From an uncultured Myxococcales bacterium (lineage in GTDB: Bacteria > Myxococcota_A > Bradymonadia > UBA4248): 41,736 bases of DNA. The stretch lies in the NCBI GenBank assembly GCA_945875805.1, contig CAMCLY010000008.1, positions 1 to 41,736 of the forward strand. The letters run 5' to 3'. The notes under the pieces are model-generated. The model was given only the letters and a program-made list of their open reading frames with translations, searched no databases and was not told where the DNA came from. A program made the translations under genes and the position numbers. Below, piece after piece: positions 8,431 to 17,785 of the stretch. Each line of letters opens with the position of its first letter. The stretch's first letter is position 1.

Positions 8431-11400
8431 ATGAAGCACTGGAAAACAAGTTTTGCGTGTATCATTTCATGTCTGACGCTCAGCGCGTGTGCGGATTCGA
8501 GCGACGACGACGGATGCAGCTACACGACCCCGAGGTGCAATGCGGACGGCACGGCCCTGCTCACCTGCGACGTGTCGACTGGAATTGAGAACGCTCAAAC
8601 ATGCACATGCGTCAATAACAAATGTGAGGACGCCCCCAAATGCGACTACACGACTCCCAAATGCAATGATGCCGGCACGGCGCTTTTGACATGTACAAAT
8701 GGCGAGGAATTTTCGAGGACCTGTACGTGCAAGAATGGGGCATGCGAGGAGGAGGCGCCGAAGTGTGATTACACGGTACCCAAATGCAACGATGCCGGCA
8801 CGGCACTTTTGACGTGTACAAATGGCGAGGAATTTTCGAAGAGCTGTACGTGCAAGGATGGGAAGTGTGAGGTGGAGGTTCCGAAGTGTGATTACACGGT
8901 GCCCAAATGCAATGCGAACGGCACGGCGCTTTTGACGTGTACAAATGGCGTGGAATCGTCGCAGACGTGCACGTGCAAGGACGGCAAGTGTGAGAGTGCG
9001 CCGGTGGTTGAAGTGCCCAAGGTTTCGGGGATCACGCCGACGAGCGGCAAGGTCGACACGCCTGTTTCGGTCAACGGTTCCAATCTTCAGAAGACGAGCG
9101 AGGTGTGTTTTGGGTCGTCGTGCGTGACGCCGGCGGCCAGTGATATCAAGGACACGTCGGTGACGGTGAAGGCGCCTGCGGGCACGGGGTCGGTGTCGGT
9201 GGTCGCGGTGGTGGACGGGAAGCGTCTCAATGCCGGCACGTTTAACTATCTCACCGAAAGCGAGAACAAAAATGAGATTGACTGGTGCCAGCTGACCTGG
9301 GTGGAACCGAGCATTTTGCCGGACCAGGAGGTCGGGGCGTATGCGCAGGTTTACGAAGAGGGCAAAACGGGCGCGGGTTCGTCCCATGCGGATGTGGTGG
9401 GCCAGGTGGGTTATATCGACGCCGGGAGTGATCAGGCGTCCGACATTCTGGCCTACACCTGGGTGGACGCCTCACGGAATCCGTCGTTTGCCGGCGATGC
9501 GGCGGCGGCCAACGATGAGTACATGGCGGACGGCCTGATTCTTCCGGAGGGTTCGTACCGCGTGGCGTATCGGTTCAGTCTGGACGGGACCAACTGGAAA
9601 TACTGCGATCTCGACGGTTCCAACGACGGGTTTGACGTCGCCAAGACGGGAACCTTTACGGTAGCGGCCAAACCGGTCATTCAGAAGAAAGTCGACTGGT
9701 GCCGCATCATGAATGAGCCGACGTCCATGGCTTCTGAGGTTGGAGAAACCTCTGACGCGGTGTATGCGCAGGCGTTTGTCGACAACTGCACGGACGCGGT
9801 GAATCACTGCCCGGATCTCGTGGCTCAAATCGGCTATGGTTCTCCGGCGCTGTCGTCGGCCGACGCGCTGGCGGACGGGTTCACCTGGAAAGATGCCGTG
9901 ATCAACCCCAATTTTGACGGTTCGGTCACGCCCAAGCACGACGAATTCATGGCCGATCTTTCGACCGACAAAGCCGGCACGTACAGTGTTCTTTACCGAA
10001 TGTCCGTCGATGGCAAGAAGACGTGGACGTACTGCGACACGTCCGACGACGTTTCCTTTACGGCCTCGGATGCCGTCACCTGGACGGTTTCCGAAAAAGA
10101 GCTTCCGCCCGATCCTCCGGCCAAGACGATCGAATGGTGCCGCATTCAGTCCCCGGCGTCCATCGACGTCCGTGCGGGCCAGGAACTGCCCGCCGTGTAT
10201 GGCCGTGTCTACGTGCCGGACTGCACCGAATCCGGCAAGACCTGTCCTGATCTCAAAGCTCAGCTCGGGTACGGCACCGGCACGAAACCCGAAGCCTTCA
10301 CCTATACGGACGCCGTTCAGAATCCCGACGACAAGGCGCTGGATATCGGCAACAACGACGAATACATGGCCACGATCGACGCCAAAAAAGCCGGGGATTA
10401 CAGCTATGTCTACCGATTCTCGCTTGACGGCGAAAACTGGACGTACTGCGACTATGACGACGTGATCGGATTCGACATAAAGAATGCCGGCAAGCTCACC
10501 ATCCGTGAAGACAAGGACACCGTGGCGTGGTGCCGCATTCAGTATCCGCAGTCGCAGGAAATCGTCACCGGCAACGAATCCGCGCCCATCTTCGGCCAAG
10601 TCCTCGTGACGGGATGTACCGAAGGCGCCAAGAAGTGCGAAAAAGTCACCGCTGAAGTCGGTTATGGCGATCCAGCGGCCAAATCGCCGAATGGTTTCAA
10701 GTACACCAAAGCCGAGTATAACGAGGCCATGACCACCACCAACAACGACGAATACATGGCCACCATCGCGCCCGCCGAAGCCGGCGAATACGCCGTGGCC
10801 TATCGTTTCAAGACCTCCGACGACGCCGACTGGACCTACTGTGACTTTGACGACGAAGCCGGCTTCCTCATGGACAAAGCGGCCAAGATCACGGTCAAGG
10901 ATCCCCCCGACACCTCCCTCAAAATCGAATGGTGCAAGCTCGTCTCGGAAGCCGAAATGACCGCCCCGCTTGGCAAATCCGTCGGCGTATATGGCCAGGC
11001 TTTTGTCCAAACGTGCACCGAGGACGAGGGTGCCTGCGAGTTCCTCAAAGCCTACATCGGCTACGGCGCCAAAGGCGCAAAAACCGCCGAAGACTTCACG
11101 TTTGTCGAAGCCACGTACAACAAACAGGTCGGCTACAACGACGAGTTTGGCGGCACGATCAAACCCACGGCGGCCGGCGAATATGACGTCATTTATGCCT
11201 TCAGCCTTGATGGCGGAAAATCGATGACCTACTGCGACACCGACAAGCAGGCCGACTCCCCTGCCACCGGCAAGCCTGCCAAACTCACCGTGACCGAGCC
11301 CCTTCCCGAGTTCGTCCGCGGCACCGATTTCAACTGTGGCATCGACGGCTCACAAGCCTCCATGGACACCAAGGTCGACGCCGTCAACGACATCTACGGC

Positions 11401-11733
11401 CAAATCTGGATCAAGGGATGCACCGAGGGCAAAGCCGAAAAATGCCCCAACGTCGTCGGTTCGCATCTCCACTACATTCAGACGCCGTTCCTCAAATCGG
11501 AGCCCATCGCCACCTCCACCAAGTGGACGCTTGTCGAAGCCGCCTACGACAAAAAAGTGGGCAACAACGACGAATACAAGGCGGGCGTCAAATTCCCGGC
11601 CGGCAACTATTCCTACGCCTATTCCTTTGATCTCAAACACGATCCTTCCGACGAATCCGAAACCGCCCAGCGCGTGTTCTGTTTTGTCAACTGGGCGTAT
11701 GGCTTTGGCACCGCGGTCGTCTACGAAAATTAA
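8431..11733 (+). CDS. Large surface lipoprotein with Cys-rich repeats, IPT/TIG domain and six WC modules
   Basis: The ATG at 8431 has GAGG close upstream and opens a lipoprotein signal peptide with lipobox LSAC; an in-frame ATG at 8413 is less likely. The 1100 residues fall into three parts. First come four Cys-rich repeats of about 38 residues, each like CDYTVPKCNDAGTALLTC then CTCKDGKCE. Next is an IPT/TIG-like beta domain (VSGITPTSGKVDTPVSVNGS). Then come six modules of about 125 residues (starting near 9280, 9691, 10129, 10528, 10924 and 11323), each beginning with W/N-C (for example IEWCRIQ), containing VYGQ-like and GYG motifs, then NDEYMA, and ending in YRFSLDGxxWTYCD. I do not recognise the module. 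The protein is probably anchored in the outer membrane and disulphide-bonded; adhesion or carbohydrate binding would be a guess. Confidence 0.9.
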   Translation: MKHWKTSFACIISCLTLSACADSSDDDGCSYTTPRCNADGTALLTCDVSTGIENAQTCTCVNNKCEDAPKCDYTTPKCNDAGTALLTCTNGEEFSRTCTCKNGACEEEAPKCDYTVPKCNDAGTALLTCTNGEEFSKSCTCKDGKCEVEVPKCDYTVPKCNANGTALLTCTNGVESSQTCTCKDGKCESAPVVEVPKVSGITPTSGKVDTPVSVNGSNLQKTSEVCFGSSCVTPAASDIKDTSVTVKAPAGTGSVSVVAVVDGKRLNAGTFNYLTESENKNEIDWCQLTWVEPSILPDQEVGAYAQVYEEGKTGAGSSHADVVGQVGYIDAGSDQASDILAYTWVDASRNPSFAGDAAAANDEYMADGLILPEGSYRVAYRFSLDGTNWKYCDLDGSNDGFDVAKTGTFTVAAKPVIQKKVDWCRIMNEPTSMASEVGETSDAVYAQAFVDNCTDAVNHCPDLVAQIGYGSPALSSADALADGFTWKDAVINPNFDGSVTPKHDEFMADLSTDKAGTYSVLYRMSVDGKKTWTYCDTSDDVSFTASDAVTWTVSEKELPPDPPAKTIEWCRIQSPASIDVRAGQELPAVYGRVYVPDCTESGKTCPDLKAQLGYGTGTKPEAFTYTDAVQNPDDKALDIGNNDEYMATIDAKKAGDYSYVYRFSLDGENWTYCDYDDVIGFDIKNAGKLTIREDKDTVAWCRIQYPQSQEIVTGNESAPIFGQVLVTGCTEGAKKCEKVTAEVGYGDPAAKSPNGFKYTKAEYNEAMTTTNNDEYMATIAPAEAGEYAVAYRFKTSDDADWTYCDFDDEAGFLMDKAAKITVKDPPDTSLKIEWCKLVSEAEMTAPLGKSVGVYGQAFVQTCTEDEGACEFLKAYIGYGAKGAKTAEDFTFVEATYNKQVGYNDEFGGTIKPTAAGEYDVIYAFSLDGGKSMTYCDTDKQADSPATGKPAKLTVTEPLPEFVRGTDFNCGIDGSQASMDTKVDAVNDIYGQIWIKGCTEGKAEKCPNVVGSHLHYIQTPFLKSEPIATSTKWTLVEAAYDKKVGNNDEYKAGVKFPAGNYSYAYSFDLKHDPSDESETAQRVFCFVNWAYGFGTAVVYEN

Positions 11734-11748
11734 CGCGTTTCGCCTTTG

Positions 11749-11865
11749 GGCGCGCTATCCAGCCTGACGGCCGGATACGCGCGCCTCCACGGGCTATGGC
11801 CTCGCGGCCATACGCCCCGTGTGCGCCCGCTATTTCCTCCAGGAAATACGCGGGCGCCTTTTTTT
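11749..11865 (+). terminator. Three tandem CTAT/ATACG palindromes ending in a T-run
   Basis: Unit D1 (11749-11785) has arms GGCGCGCTATCC / GGATACGCGCGCC. D2 (11788-11821) has CACGGGCTATGGCC / GGCCATACGCCCCGTG. D3 (11823-11857) has GCGCCCGCTATTTCC / GGAAATACGCGGGCGC. The outer arms are different in each, yet all pair and all share the core with unpaired base(s) in the 3' arm (one in D1 and D3, two in D2). D3 is followed by seven T (11859-11865), so it should act as an intrinsic terminator for the lipoprotein gene that stops at 11733. Confidence 0.85.
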
Positions 11866-11875
11866 CTGTCTCCAT

Positions 11876-12061
11876 CGCGATTCAGAACGGCCTCCATCCT
11901 TTCTACAAACTTAAAGAACCATTCGCCATCAGTTCCAAAGCGGTCGCAACTCGCGATTCAGAACGGCCTCCATCCTTTCTACAAACTTAAAGAACCATTC
12001 GCCATCAGTTCCAAAGCGGTCGCAACTCGCGATTCAGAACGGCCTCCATCCTTTCTACAAA
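11876..12061 (+). repeat. 76-bp tandem repeat, about 2.4 copies, before pglX
   Basis: The 76-base unit starts at 11876, 11952 and 12028; the last copy breaks off after 34 bases, just before the pglX start. Copies appear identical. As 76 is not a multiple of three, each copy shifts the frame, so the array is not a normal coding extension. TCTCCAT occurs at both borders (11869-11875 and 12062-12068), like a duplicated target or the footprint of replication slippage. Confidence 0.9.
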
Positions 12062-12066
12062 TCTCC

Positions 12067-15000
12067 ATGGACAAATCCATCATTCGAAAATTCGCCCTCC
12101 TCGCCCAAGCCCAGCTTCCGTGTGCACTGGCTCCCATTTCGCCCTCGTCACGCACGTTTTTTGCGAACCTTCCGCCCCACGCCCCAAACGTCTCTTCCGG
12201 CGAGCTTCGTGAACGCATGGCCTATCGATGGTTTTGCCGTTTTGTCGCCATACGGATTCTCGACCACCATCACGGGCTCCCCGAGCGAGTTCTGATAAAT
12301 TCAAGACATGGTTTTTGTCCCCGTCTGGCGCCATCCATGTATCCGCGGGAGCCTCGCGAACACCGTTTTCAGAGACACCTTGTTCTGACCTGTCTGAATC
12401 TCCAAAAGCGCTTTCCGGAGCTTTTCACCCTGACCCAGGACGATCTCGACTACTTCCCCCAGGATCTCCTCGCCCCACAAAGTATACTCCAAAAACTCAT
12501 TTGCGACATACCCGCGTCTTACTTTGAACATGTGGAACTTCTTGGCTGGATGCATCAATTTTATATTTCGCCCAAACGCGAAAATGTCATTGATCCCCTT
12601 CATGGTAAAGCCATTCAGACCCAGGATATCCCAGATGCTACGCAACTTTTCACCCCAGACTGGATTGTAAAGTTTCTTATCGATAACACCCTTGGGCGTT
12701 ACTGGACAGAACATTTTTCTCATTCTCGACTCATACGTCACTTGGATTTTTATATCAAATCGACTTCAAAAAAGAAAAAAACATCGTTAACTTCTATAGA
12801 TCCGCGCACCGTGACCGTTTTTGATCCGTGTGTGGGGGCCGGACATTTTCTCACCTATGCGTTTGACGTGCTGATCCGAATCTATGCCGAATCCGGATAC
12901 AGTCCAAAAGAAGCGGCCTCCCTCATCATACAACACAATCTTTTTGGACTGGACATTGACCCCAGAATGATTGCGCTGTCGCGCTTCGCCCTTATCCTCA
13001 AGGCATACCGATACGACAATACATTTCTACAAAACGACATCCAGCCTCAGGTCTATGATATCGACACGTTGGACGACGCCCCCATACCACCTGGATTCGA
13101 TACACTGGCCGATGCGTTACGGGACGCCAAAGTTTTTGGTTCACTCATTCACATTTCTCAAAACATATTAAATAATATACAAAACACCGATTCACTGACA
13201 TCAAAACAAAAAAATGCCTTACACATAGCCAAACTTCTTTGTCAAAAATATACGTGTGTCGTCACAAACCCGCCGTATCTCAACAAATATCACGAAACGC
13301 TCAAATCGTTTCTTCTCAAAAAATACAAATCGTATGCCGGCGATCTGTTCAGCGTTTTCATTCATCGAAACATCGACTTCTGCCTTCCAAACGGATATCT
13401 GGGATACATGACTCCCAACGTGTGGATGTTTCTCAAAAGTTATGAGGCACTCAGACGTCACATTCTCACCAGGACATCCATCATTTCGCTTGTTCAACTG
13501 GCCAAAGGCGCCTACTTCAAAGAAGCCACCGTCGATATTTGTGCATTTATTCTACAAAACTCCACCGCACCCCACCCCGGCACCTACATCCGTCTGAATG
13601 CGTTCAAAGGATCCATGGACCTGCAATGTCAAAAAACCCGACAAGCCGTGCGGGACATCCACTGTCCATATCGGTTCACCGTCTTCCCGGAATCCTTTCT
13701 ATCCCTTCCCGGAGCCCCTATCGCCTACTGGATCGATAATAATATACAAAACGCCTTTCTGCATGCCCCCCCTCTGCGCGACATCGCCACCCCATGTCAG
13801 GGCATGGCCACCACCGACAACAAAAGGTTTCTGCGTTTATGGCACGAAATCGACTTCACCCATATCGGTTTTGACAAAACAAGACGCGAAGCCCTCGATA
13901 GCAACTGTACATGGTTTCCATATAACAAAGGCGGTTCTTTCCGGAAATGGTACGGAAATCACGATTATGTCGTCAACTACCAGCACGACGGAAAGGAAAT
14001 CAAAGCCGCCGTCATGAAAAAATATCCGTACCTGCGAAACCCGGATTTTGTCGTCAAAAACGCCAAGTTCTACTTTCAACCGGCCATCAGCTGGTCCAAA
14101 ATCTCAAGCGGGACCGTCGCTTTTCGCTTCTATCCGCAGGGATTTCTCTTTGACGTCTCCGGTTGCTGCCTGTTTGGAGATGACCCCATCCGCATGGACG
14201 CCCTCTTTGGATTCGTCAACTCCATGGCGGCCAACATCCTGCTTTCCATGATTTCGCCAACCCTCAACTACGAAACGGGACACATCGCCTCACTCCCCAT
14301 CGTCGACGCCTCAGAACACCTTGAGGAAATACACACACTCGTCCACGAAAACATCGAACTGTCCAGACAGGACTGGGATGCCTCCGAAACATCCTGGAAT
14401 TTTGCCCGACATCCCCTTGTGCGCCCCGTGGCGCGCCTCCAAACGGCGTTTGAACTGTGGCAGATCGAATGCCGCGACCGGTTTGAACATCTTCGTCAAA
14501 ACGAGGAACGGCTCAACGAGATTTTTCTCGGACTCTACCACCTCGACGCCTCGCCCCATCCCGACGACAAATCCATCACCATTCGACTGGCCGATCGCAC
14601 CCGCGACATCAAAAGCCTCATTTCTTACGCCATCGGGGTATGGTTCGGGCGATACTCGCTCGACGTCCCTGGAATCGCTTTTGCGGGCGGCATCTGGGAT
14701 CCCGATCGCTACACCTCCATCCGCCCCGTCCACGACAACATCCTTCCCGTCTCTACCCTTACGGCGCATTGGATCGAATTTCTGCGCGTCGCCTTCGGGC
14801 CAGAGAATCTCGACGAAAACATCGCCTATTCCGCCTCATCCATCAGAAAATACGGCACACCTATCGACATTCTGCAAAAGTACTTTAAAGATGGTTTCTA
14901 TGCCGATCACATCCAGCGGACCCAAAAACGGCCTTTCTACTGGATGATTGTCTCTCGCCCCTCTCGCGCATTCCAGTGTCTCATCTACATTCACAGAGGC

Positions 15001-15225
15001 ATCACCCAGACTCTGCGAACCCTCATCGACACCTATATTCCCAAACAAATCGATGCCGCACAGAATGACGAGGAACACCAGGAACTCGACGCCCTGAAGC
15101 ATACCATTGAACGCCTTTTGACGCCCCCGCCCACCGATCTGGACAAGCTGGATGAAGGCGTTCTGCCTCACTACGCGCGTCTGAGCGACATTCTCGTCCC
15201 CATCATACCTCCGTCCGCATCCTGA
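12067..15225 (+). CDS. pglX: PglX-type (BREX) adenine-specific DNA methyltransferase, solitary
   Basis: The start at 12067 (MDKSIIRKFALLAQAQL) resembles the N-termini of PglX proteins and gives 1052 residues, slightly shorter than the usual ~1200; the frame stays open further upstream through the tandem repeat, and no clear ribosome binding site is seen. N6-adenine methylase motifs: FTPDWIVKFLIDNTLGR before the domain, AdoMet-binding DPCVGAGHF from Asp253, GLDIDPRMIALSRFALILK, and catalytic NPPY at residues 401-404. The C-terminal half should hold target recognition. In BREX systems PglX marks host DNA, but brxA, brxB, brxC, pglZ and brxL are absent here, so this is an orphan methylase, a relic, or part of a different defence or epigenetic unit. 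Expression may be affected by the upstream array. Confidence 0.88.
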   Translation: MDKSIIRKFALLAQAQLPCALAPISPSSRTFFANLPPHAPNVSSGELRERMAYRWFCRFVAIRILDHHHGLPERVLINSRHGFCPRLAPSMYPREPREHRFQRHLVLTCLNLQKRFPELFTLTQDDLDYFPQDLLAPQSILQKLICDIPASYFEHVELLGWMHQFYISPKRENVIDPLHGKAIQTQDIPDATQLFTPDWIVKFLIDNTLGRYWTEHFSHSRLIRHLDFYIKSTSKKKKTSLTSIDPRTVTVFDPCVGAGHFLTYAFDVLIRIYAESGYSPKEAASLIIQHNLFGLDIDPRMIALSRFALILKAYRYDNTFLQNDIQPQVYDIDTLDDAPIPPGFDTLADALRDAKVFGSLIHISQNILNNIQNTDSLTSKQKNALHIAKLLCQKYTCVVTNPPYLNKYHETLKSFLLKKYKSYAGDLFSVFIHRNIDFCLPNGYLGYMTPNVWMFLKSYEALRRHILTRTSIISLVQLAKGAYFKEATVDICAFILQNSTAPHPGTYIRLNAFKGSMDLQCQKTRQAVRDIHCPYRFTVFPESFLSLPGAPIAYWIDNNIQNAFLHAPPLRDIATPCQGMATTDNKRFLRLWHEIDFTHIGFDKTRREALDSNCTWFPYNKGGSFRKWYGNHDYVVNYQHDGKEIKAAVMKKYPYLRNPDFVVKNAKFYFQPAISWSKISSGTVAFRFYPQGFLFDVSGCCLFGDDPIRMDALFGFVNSMAANILLSMISPTLNYETGHIASLPIVDASEHLEEIHTLVHENIELSRQDWDASETSWNFARHPLVRPVARLQTAFELWQIECRDRFEHLRQNEERLNEIFLGLYHLDASPHPDDKSITIRLADRTRDIKSLISYAIGVWFGRYSLDVPGIAFAGGIWDPDRYTSIRPVHDNILPVSTLTAHWIEFLRVAFGPENLDENIAYSASSIRKYGTPIDILQKYFKDGFYADHIQRTQKRPFYWMIVSRPSRAFQCLIYIHRGITQTLRTLIDTYIPKQIDAAQNDEEHQELDALKHTIERLLTPPPTDLDKLDEGVLPHYARLSDILVPIIPPSAS

Positions 15226-15425
15226 ACGCCGCACATCCAGGCGACAGACCGTCGCATCCAATGCCTGCAAGTCCCCCGGGTACCGAATGGATCCCTCCCC
15301 CCTTTGGACAGACCCCAGACTCGCCGACATTCGGGTTTTGGAGTACACTGTGCTTCCCTTGCACGCAGACATCAACCGGCGTCCAGGGAAGTCTTACATC
15401 GTCACATTTTTATCGAGGAATAGCC

Positions 15426-16433
15426 ATGCCAGAACAAAAAACATTGTCTCTCAAACGCGCCATCGGACAAATGATCATTGCCGGATTTGAGGGCACAAGT
15501 CTGCCTATTCCACTTCTGGGTGCCCTCACAAAGGGCGAAATCGGCGGCGTCATTTTGTTTTCGAGAAACTTTGAGTCCCGCGAGCAGATCGCAAAACTCG
15601 TTTCCGAAATCCACGCCATTCCATCCCCCTACCCGATTTGGGTCGGCATCGACCAAGAGGGAGGGAAAGTCCAACGCATCGGAGAATCGTTTGGAAGTCC
15701 GAAAATCCCGGCAGCACAAGACATAGGACACATGACCGTCGATCAGGCCGAAACCATCGCGCGGCACGCCTCACGCGATCTCAAATCGCTTGGTTTTGAC
15801 ATCAATTTTGCCCCTGTCCTCGACATCCACACCAACCCCGACAACCCCATCATCGCCTCTCGCGCCTTTGGTTCGACGCCCGAAAAAGTCATCGAATACG
15901 CCATCCCCACGTTCAAAGCCATGATGGAGGAAGGCATCATTCCGTGTGGTAAACATTTCCCGGGACACGGTGACACCTCCCAAGACAGCCATACCGATCT
16001 CCCCGAGGTCATGCACGGCCTTCAACGTCTCCGGGATGTCGAACTTCGGCCCTTTGCCGCCGCCATTCAGGCGGGAATCCCGCTCATCATGAGCGCTCAT
16101 ATCGTCATGACCGGGTTGGGCGAACGCTATCCGTCAACCCTCTCCCCGCAAATCATGACCGGCCTGTTGCGCGAGGAACTCGGGTTCAAAGGCGTCATTG
16201 TCAGCGATGATCTCGAGATGGACGCCATCATCGACCGCTTTAGCCTCATCAAAGCCGTCCTGCTCGGCATCCACGCGGGATGCGACGCCTTTCTCGTCTG
16301 CCGATCACAGTACCTTTGGCTGCCCCTGTGCAGCCAAATCCTCGCCGAAGCCCAGAAAGACGACGCCCTTTCTGAACGCATATTTGCCTCCGCACACCGC
16401 ATTCTCGAGGTCAAACGTCAATATATGTCGTAA
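15426..16433 (+). CDS. nagZ: Family 3 glycoside hydrolase, beta-N-acetylhexosaminidase
   Basis: The ATG at 15426 has GAGGAA just upstream; longer in-frame starts lack this. The 335-residue single-domain protein matches NagZ: GGVILFSRNF, IDQEGGKVQRI, the histidine-bearing loop KHFPGHGDTSQDSHTDLP (from Lys176), and the nucleophile Asp261 in VSDDLEMDAI. No signal peptide is seen, fitting a cytoplasmic role. NagZ removes N-acetylglucosamine from anhydromuropeptides in peptidoglycan recycling. It follows pglX by 200 bases in the same direction, with its own ribosome binding site and probably its own promoter. Confidence 0.93.
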   Translation: MPEQKTLSLKRAIGQMIIAGFEGTSLPIPLLGALTKGEIGGVILFSRNFESREQIAKLVSEIHAIPSPYPIWVGIDQEGGKVQRIGESFGSPKIPAAQDIGHMTVDQAETIARHASRDLKSLGFDINFAPVLDIHTNPDNPIIASRAFGSTPEKVIEYAIPTFKAMMEEGIIPCGKHFPGHGDTSQDSHTDLPEVMHGLQRLRDVELRPFAAAIQAGIPLIMSAHIVMTGLGERYPSTLSPQIMTGLLREELGFKGVIVSDDLEMDAIIDRFSLIKAVLLGIHAGCDAFLVCRSQYLWLPLCSQILAEAQKDDALSERIFASAHRILEVKRQYMS

Positions 16434-16437
16434 TGAT

Positions 16438-16463
16438 GGTGTGGGCGAGCCTCTCCCCACACC
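16438..16463. repeat. Stem-loop after nagZ
   Basis: GGTGTGGG (16438-16445) pairs with CCCACACC (16456-16463). It lies five bases after the nagZ stop codon and probably closes its transcript, although the following run is A8 rather than T. Confidence 0.55.
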
Positions 16464-16586
16464 ATACACTTTAAAAAAAACATCCGTGTACCATCGCCCC
16501 AGCCCCATGTCGGGCTACTGTTCTTGGCGTGCATTGAGGTCTTTCACAAGAGTGCGGTAAAAATCCCATTCGCATCCTAGTTTTTT

Positions 16587-16745
16587 TCACGCCTGTAAAG
16601 CCTGATCCATCGTCAGATCGAGACTAGCCATCCAATTGACGATATCCTCGGCCTTGCCTTTCTTGAGGCCTTTTTCCTCACCTTCTTTAAGGCCATCATT
16701 CTTTGCAGTATTCACGCGATTTTGCACATCTCGATCGCTGCGCGA
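16587..16745 (-). pseudogene. C-terminal remnant of a Rpn/YhgA-like PD-(D/E)XK nuclease (transposase-like)
   Basis: Read on the minus strand, this stretch gives NTAKNDGLKEGEEKGLKKGK, then EDIVNWMASLDLTMDQALQA and a stop at 16587. The run of Glu-Gly and Lys-Gly pairs followed by a short helix is the usual tail of the recombination-promoting nuclease/PD-(D/E)XK transposase family. Nothing of the nuclease domain remains; the open stretch leads into palindrome E. It is a gene end left after deletion or insertion. Confidence 0.65.
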
Positions 16746-16759
16746 TACGGCCTCTGGCC

Positions 16760-16802
16760 GCCCGCTATGGGCTCAGCCTGCGGCCTCCGCCCATACACGG
16801 GC
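16760..16802. repeat. Palindromic repeat E, CTAT/ATACA unit
   Basis: GCCCGCTATGGGC (16760-16772) pairs with GCCCATACACGGGC (16789-16802) with one unpaired base. A half-matching copy (GCGATACGGCC) precedes it at about 16742. It is followed by a T-rich stretch. It abuts the truncated nuclease remnant. Confidence 0.75.
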
Positions 16803-17003
16803 GCCTTTCTTGTTCTCCCATGCTTCGCAAAATCACACCGATACCTAAAATTTTATTCTGCGCTTTTTTGTTTAAAAAAGGTTGATTTTTTTAAGATGTC
16901 ATAAATTTACATCGCATGGTGTGATGTAGATTACAAAATACATATGAAGCGTCTACTCCCGTGTAAACCATTTTATCTTATCGCTCACCTCAAAGGAGTT
17001 CGT

Positions 17004-17633
17004 ATGAAGAAAATTTTAACATCCGCACTTTCACTGTCTTTATTGGCTTGTGCTTGTTCGCCAAAACTGCAAGGTGATAATTATGAAGACCTAATGTCCT
17101 CTGCGGAAAAAATCTCGAAAGAGGGGATCCTGGACGGCGATATAGACTACCGTTTGTTGCAATTTGCCATCAACTATCTAGTTTCCGAGTGTCGTCGGGA
17201 TGGTGAATTAAAAAAACATTCTATTGATGATGAAAGCTTTGATGGTTCAAAAAAAGATACTTGCGCTAAAGAGCTTGATGGTAGAAGGGCTAAAGACCTC
17301 ATTCAAGAGGCAAGAGATGAATTTGGAAAGTTTCCACGTTCTAGTTCTCTAATTGAATTCATAAAGTGGCTCGATAAAGATCTATTCAAAGAATACGAAA
17401 AAAATGCACTCACCTCGTGGGGAGACTCAGATCCTAAATCATTAGAAAAATTCCTAGAAGAACGCAAAAAAGAGTTTATTTCGATGTTCGGTGGCATACT
17501 AAAATCTTGTTTAGAGGAAAGCGCCGGAGAAGAATTTAACAAAAAAAACAAAATACAGACAAATATATTGATAATCTTCTCAGTTCTTTTGAACATTTTG
17601 ATGGCTTCACGACTTTGGAAATATATAATATAA
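17004..17633 (+). CDS. AT-rich hypothetical lipoprotein, probably frameshifted near its end
   Basis: The ATG at 17004 has AAAGGAG upstream and opens a lipoprotein signal peptide (MKKILTSALSLSLLACAC). The mature part is charged and helical with few Cys. Base composition is clearly AT-rich compared with neighbours, suggesting transfer. The annotated frame ends in a hydrophobic run (TNILIIFSVLLNILMASRLW), but the frame reached by slipping back one base at an A8 run (about 17542-17549) gives an equally long, more protein-like end (DKYIDNLLSSFEHFDGF, later CIQEHFSGKYVFDAIFD) that stops at 17725. The slip site A-AAA-AAC is in frame. The true product may therefore be longer. Function unknown. Confidence 0.7.
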   Translation: MKKILTSALSLSLLACACSPKLQGDNYEDLMSSAEKISKEGILDGDIDYRLLQFAINYLVSECRRDGELKKHSIDDESFDGSKKDTCAKELDGRRAKDLIQEARDEFGKFPRSSSLIEFIKWLDKDLFKEYEKNALTSWGDSDPKSLEKFLEERKKEFISMFGGILKSCLEESAGEEFNKKNKIQTNILIIFSVLLNILMASRLWKYII

Positions 17634-17785
17634 GTTCACCCCCTGACGTTGCTAAAGAACCACTTGAAAACTGTATACAAGAACACTTCTCAGGCAAATA
17701 TGTTTTTGATGCTATATTTGATTAGTTGATTATGGTTTATAATAACATACGATTAGAATCCTCTCTTTGACGATTGAAAAAAAAA

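Noticed and set aside
9472..11010. 512-codon minus-strand frame opposite the repeat lipoprotein
   Set aside because: Open only because of codon bias on the other strand; it mirrors the internal repeats and has no start signal.
11876..12061. CRISPR array
   Set aside because: The whole 76-base unit repeats, with no unique spacers between repeats.
12067..15225. Complete BREX or other defence island
   Set aside because: No further BREX, restriction or toxin-antitoxin gene flanks pglX; the genes around it are housekeeping or surface proteins.
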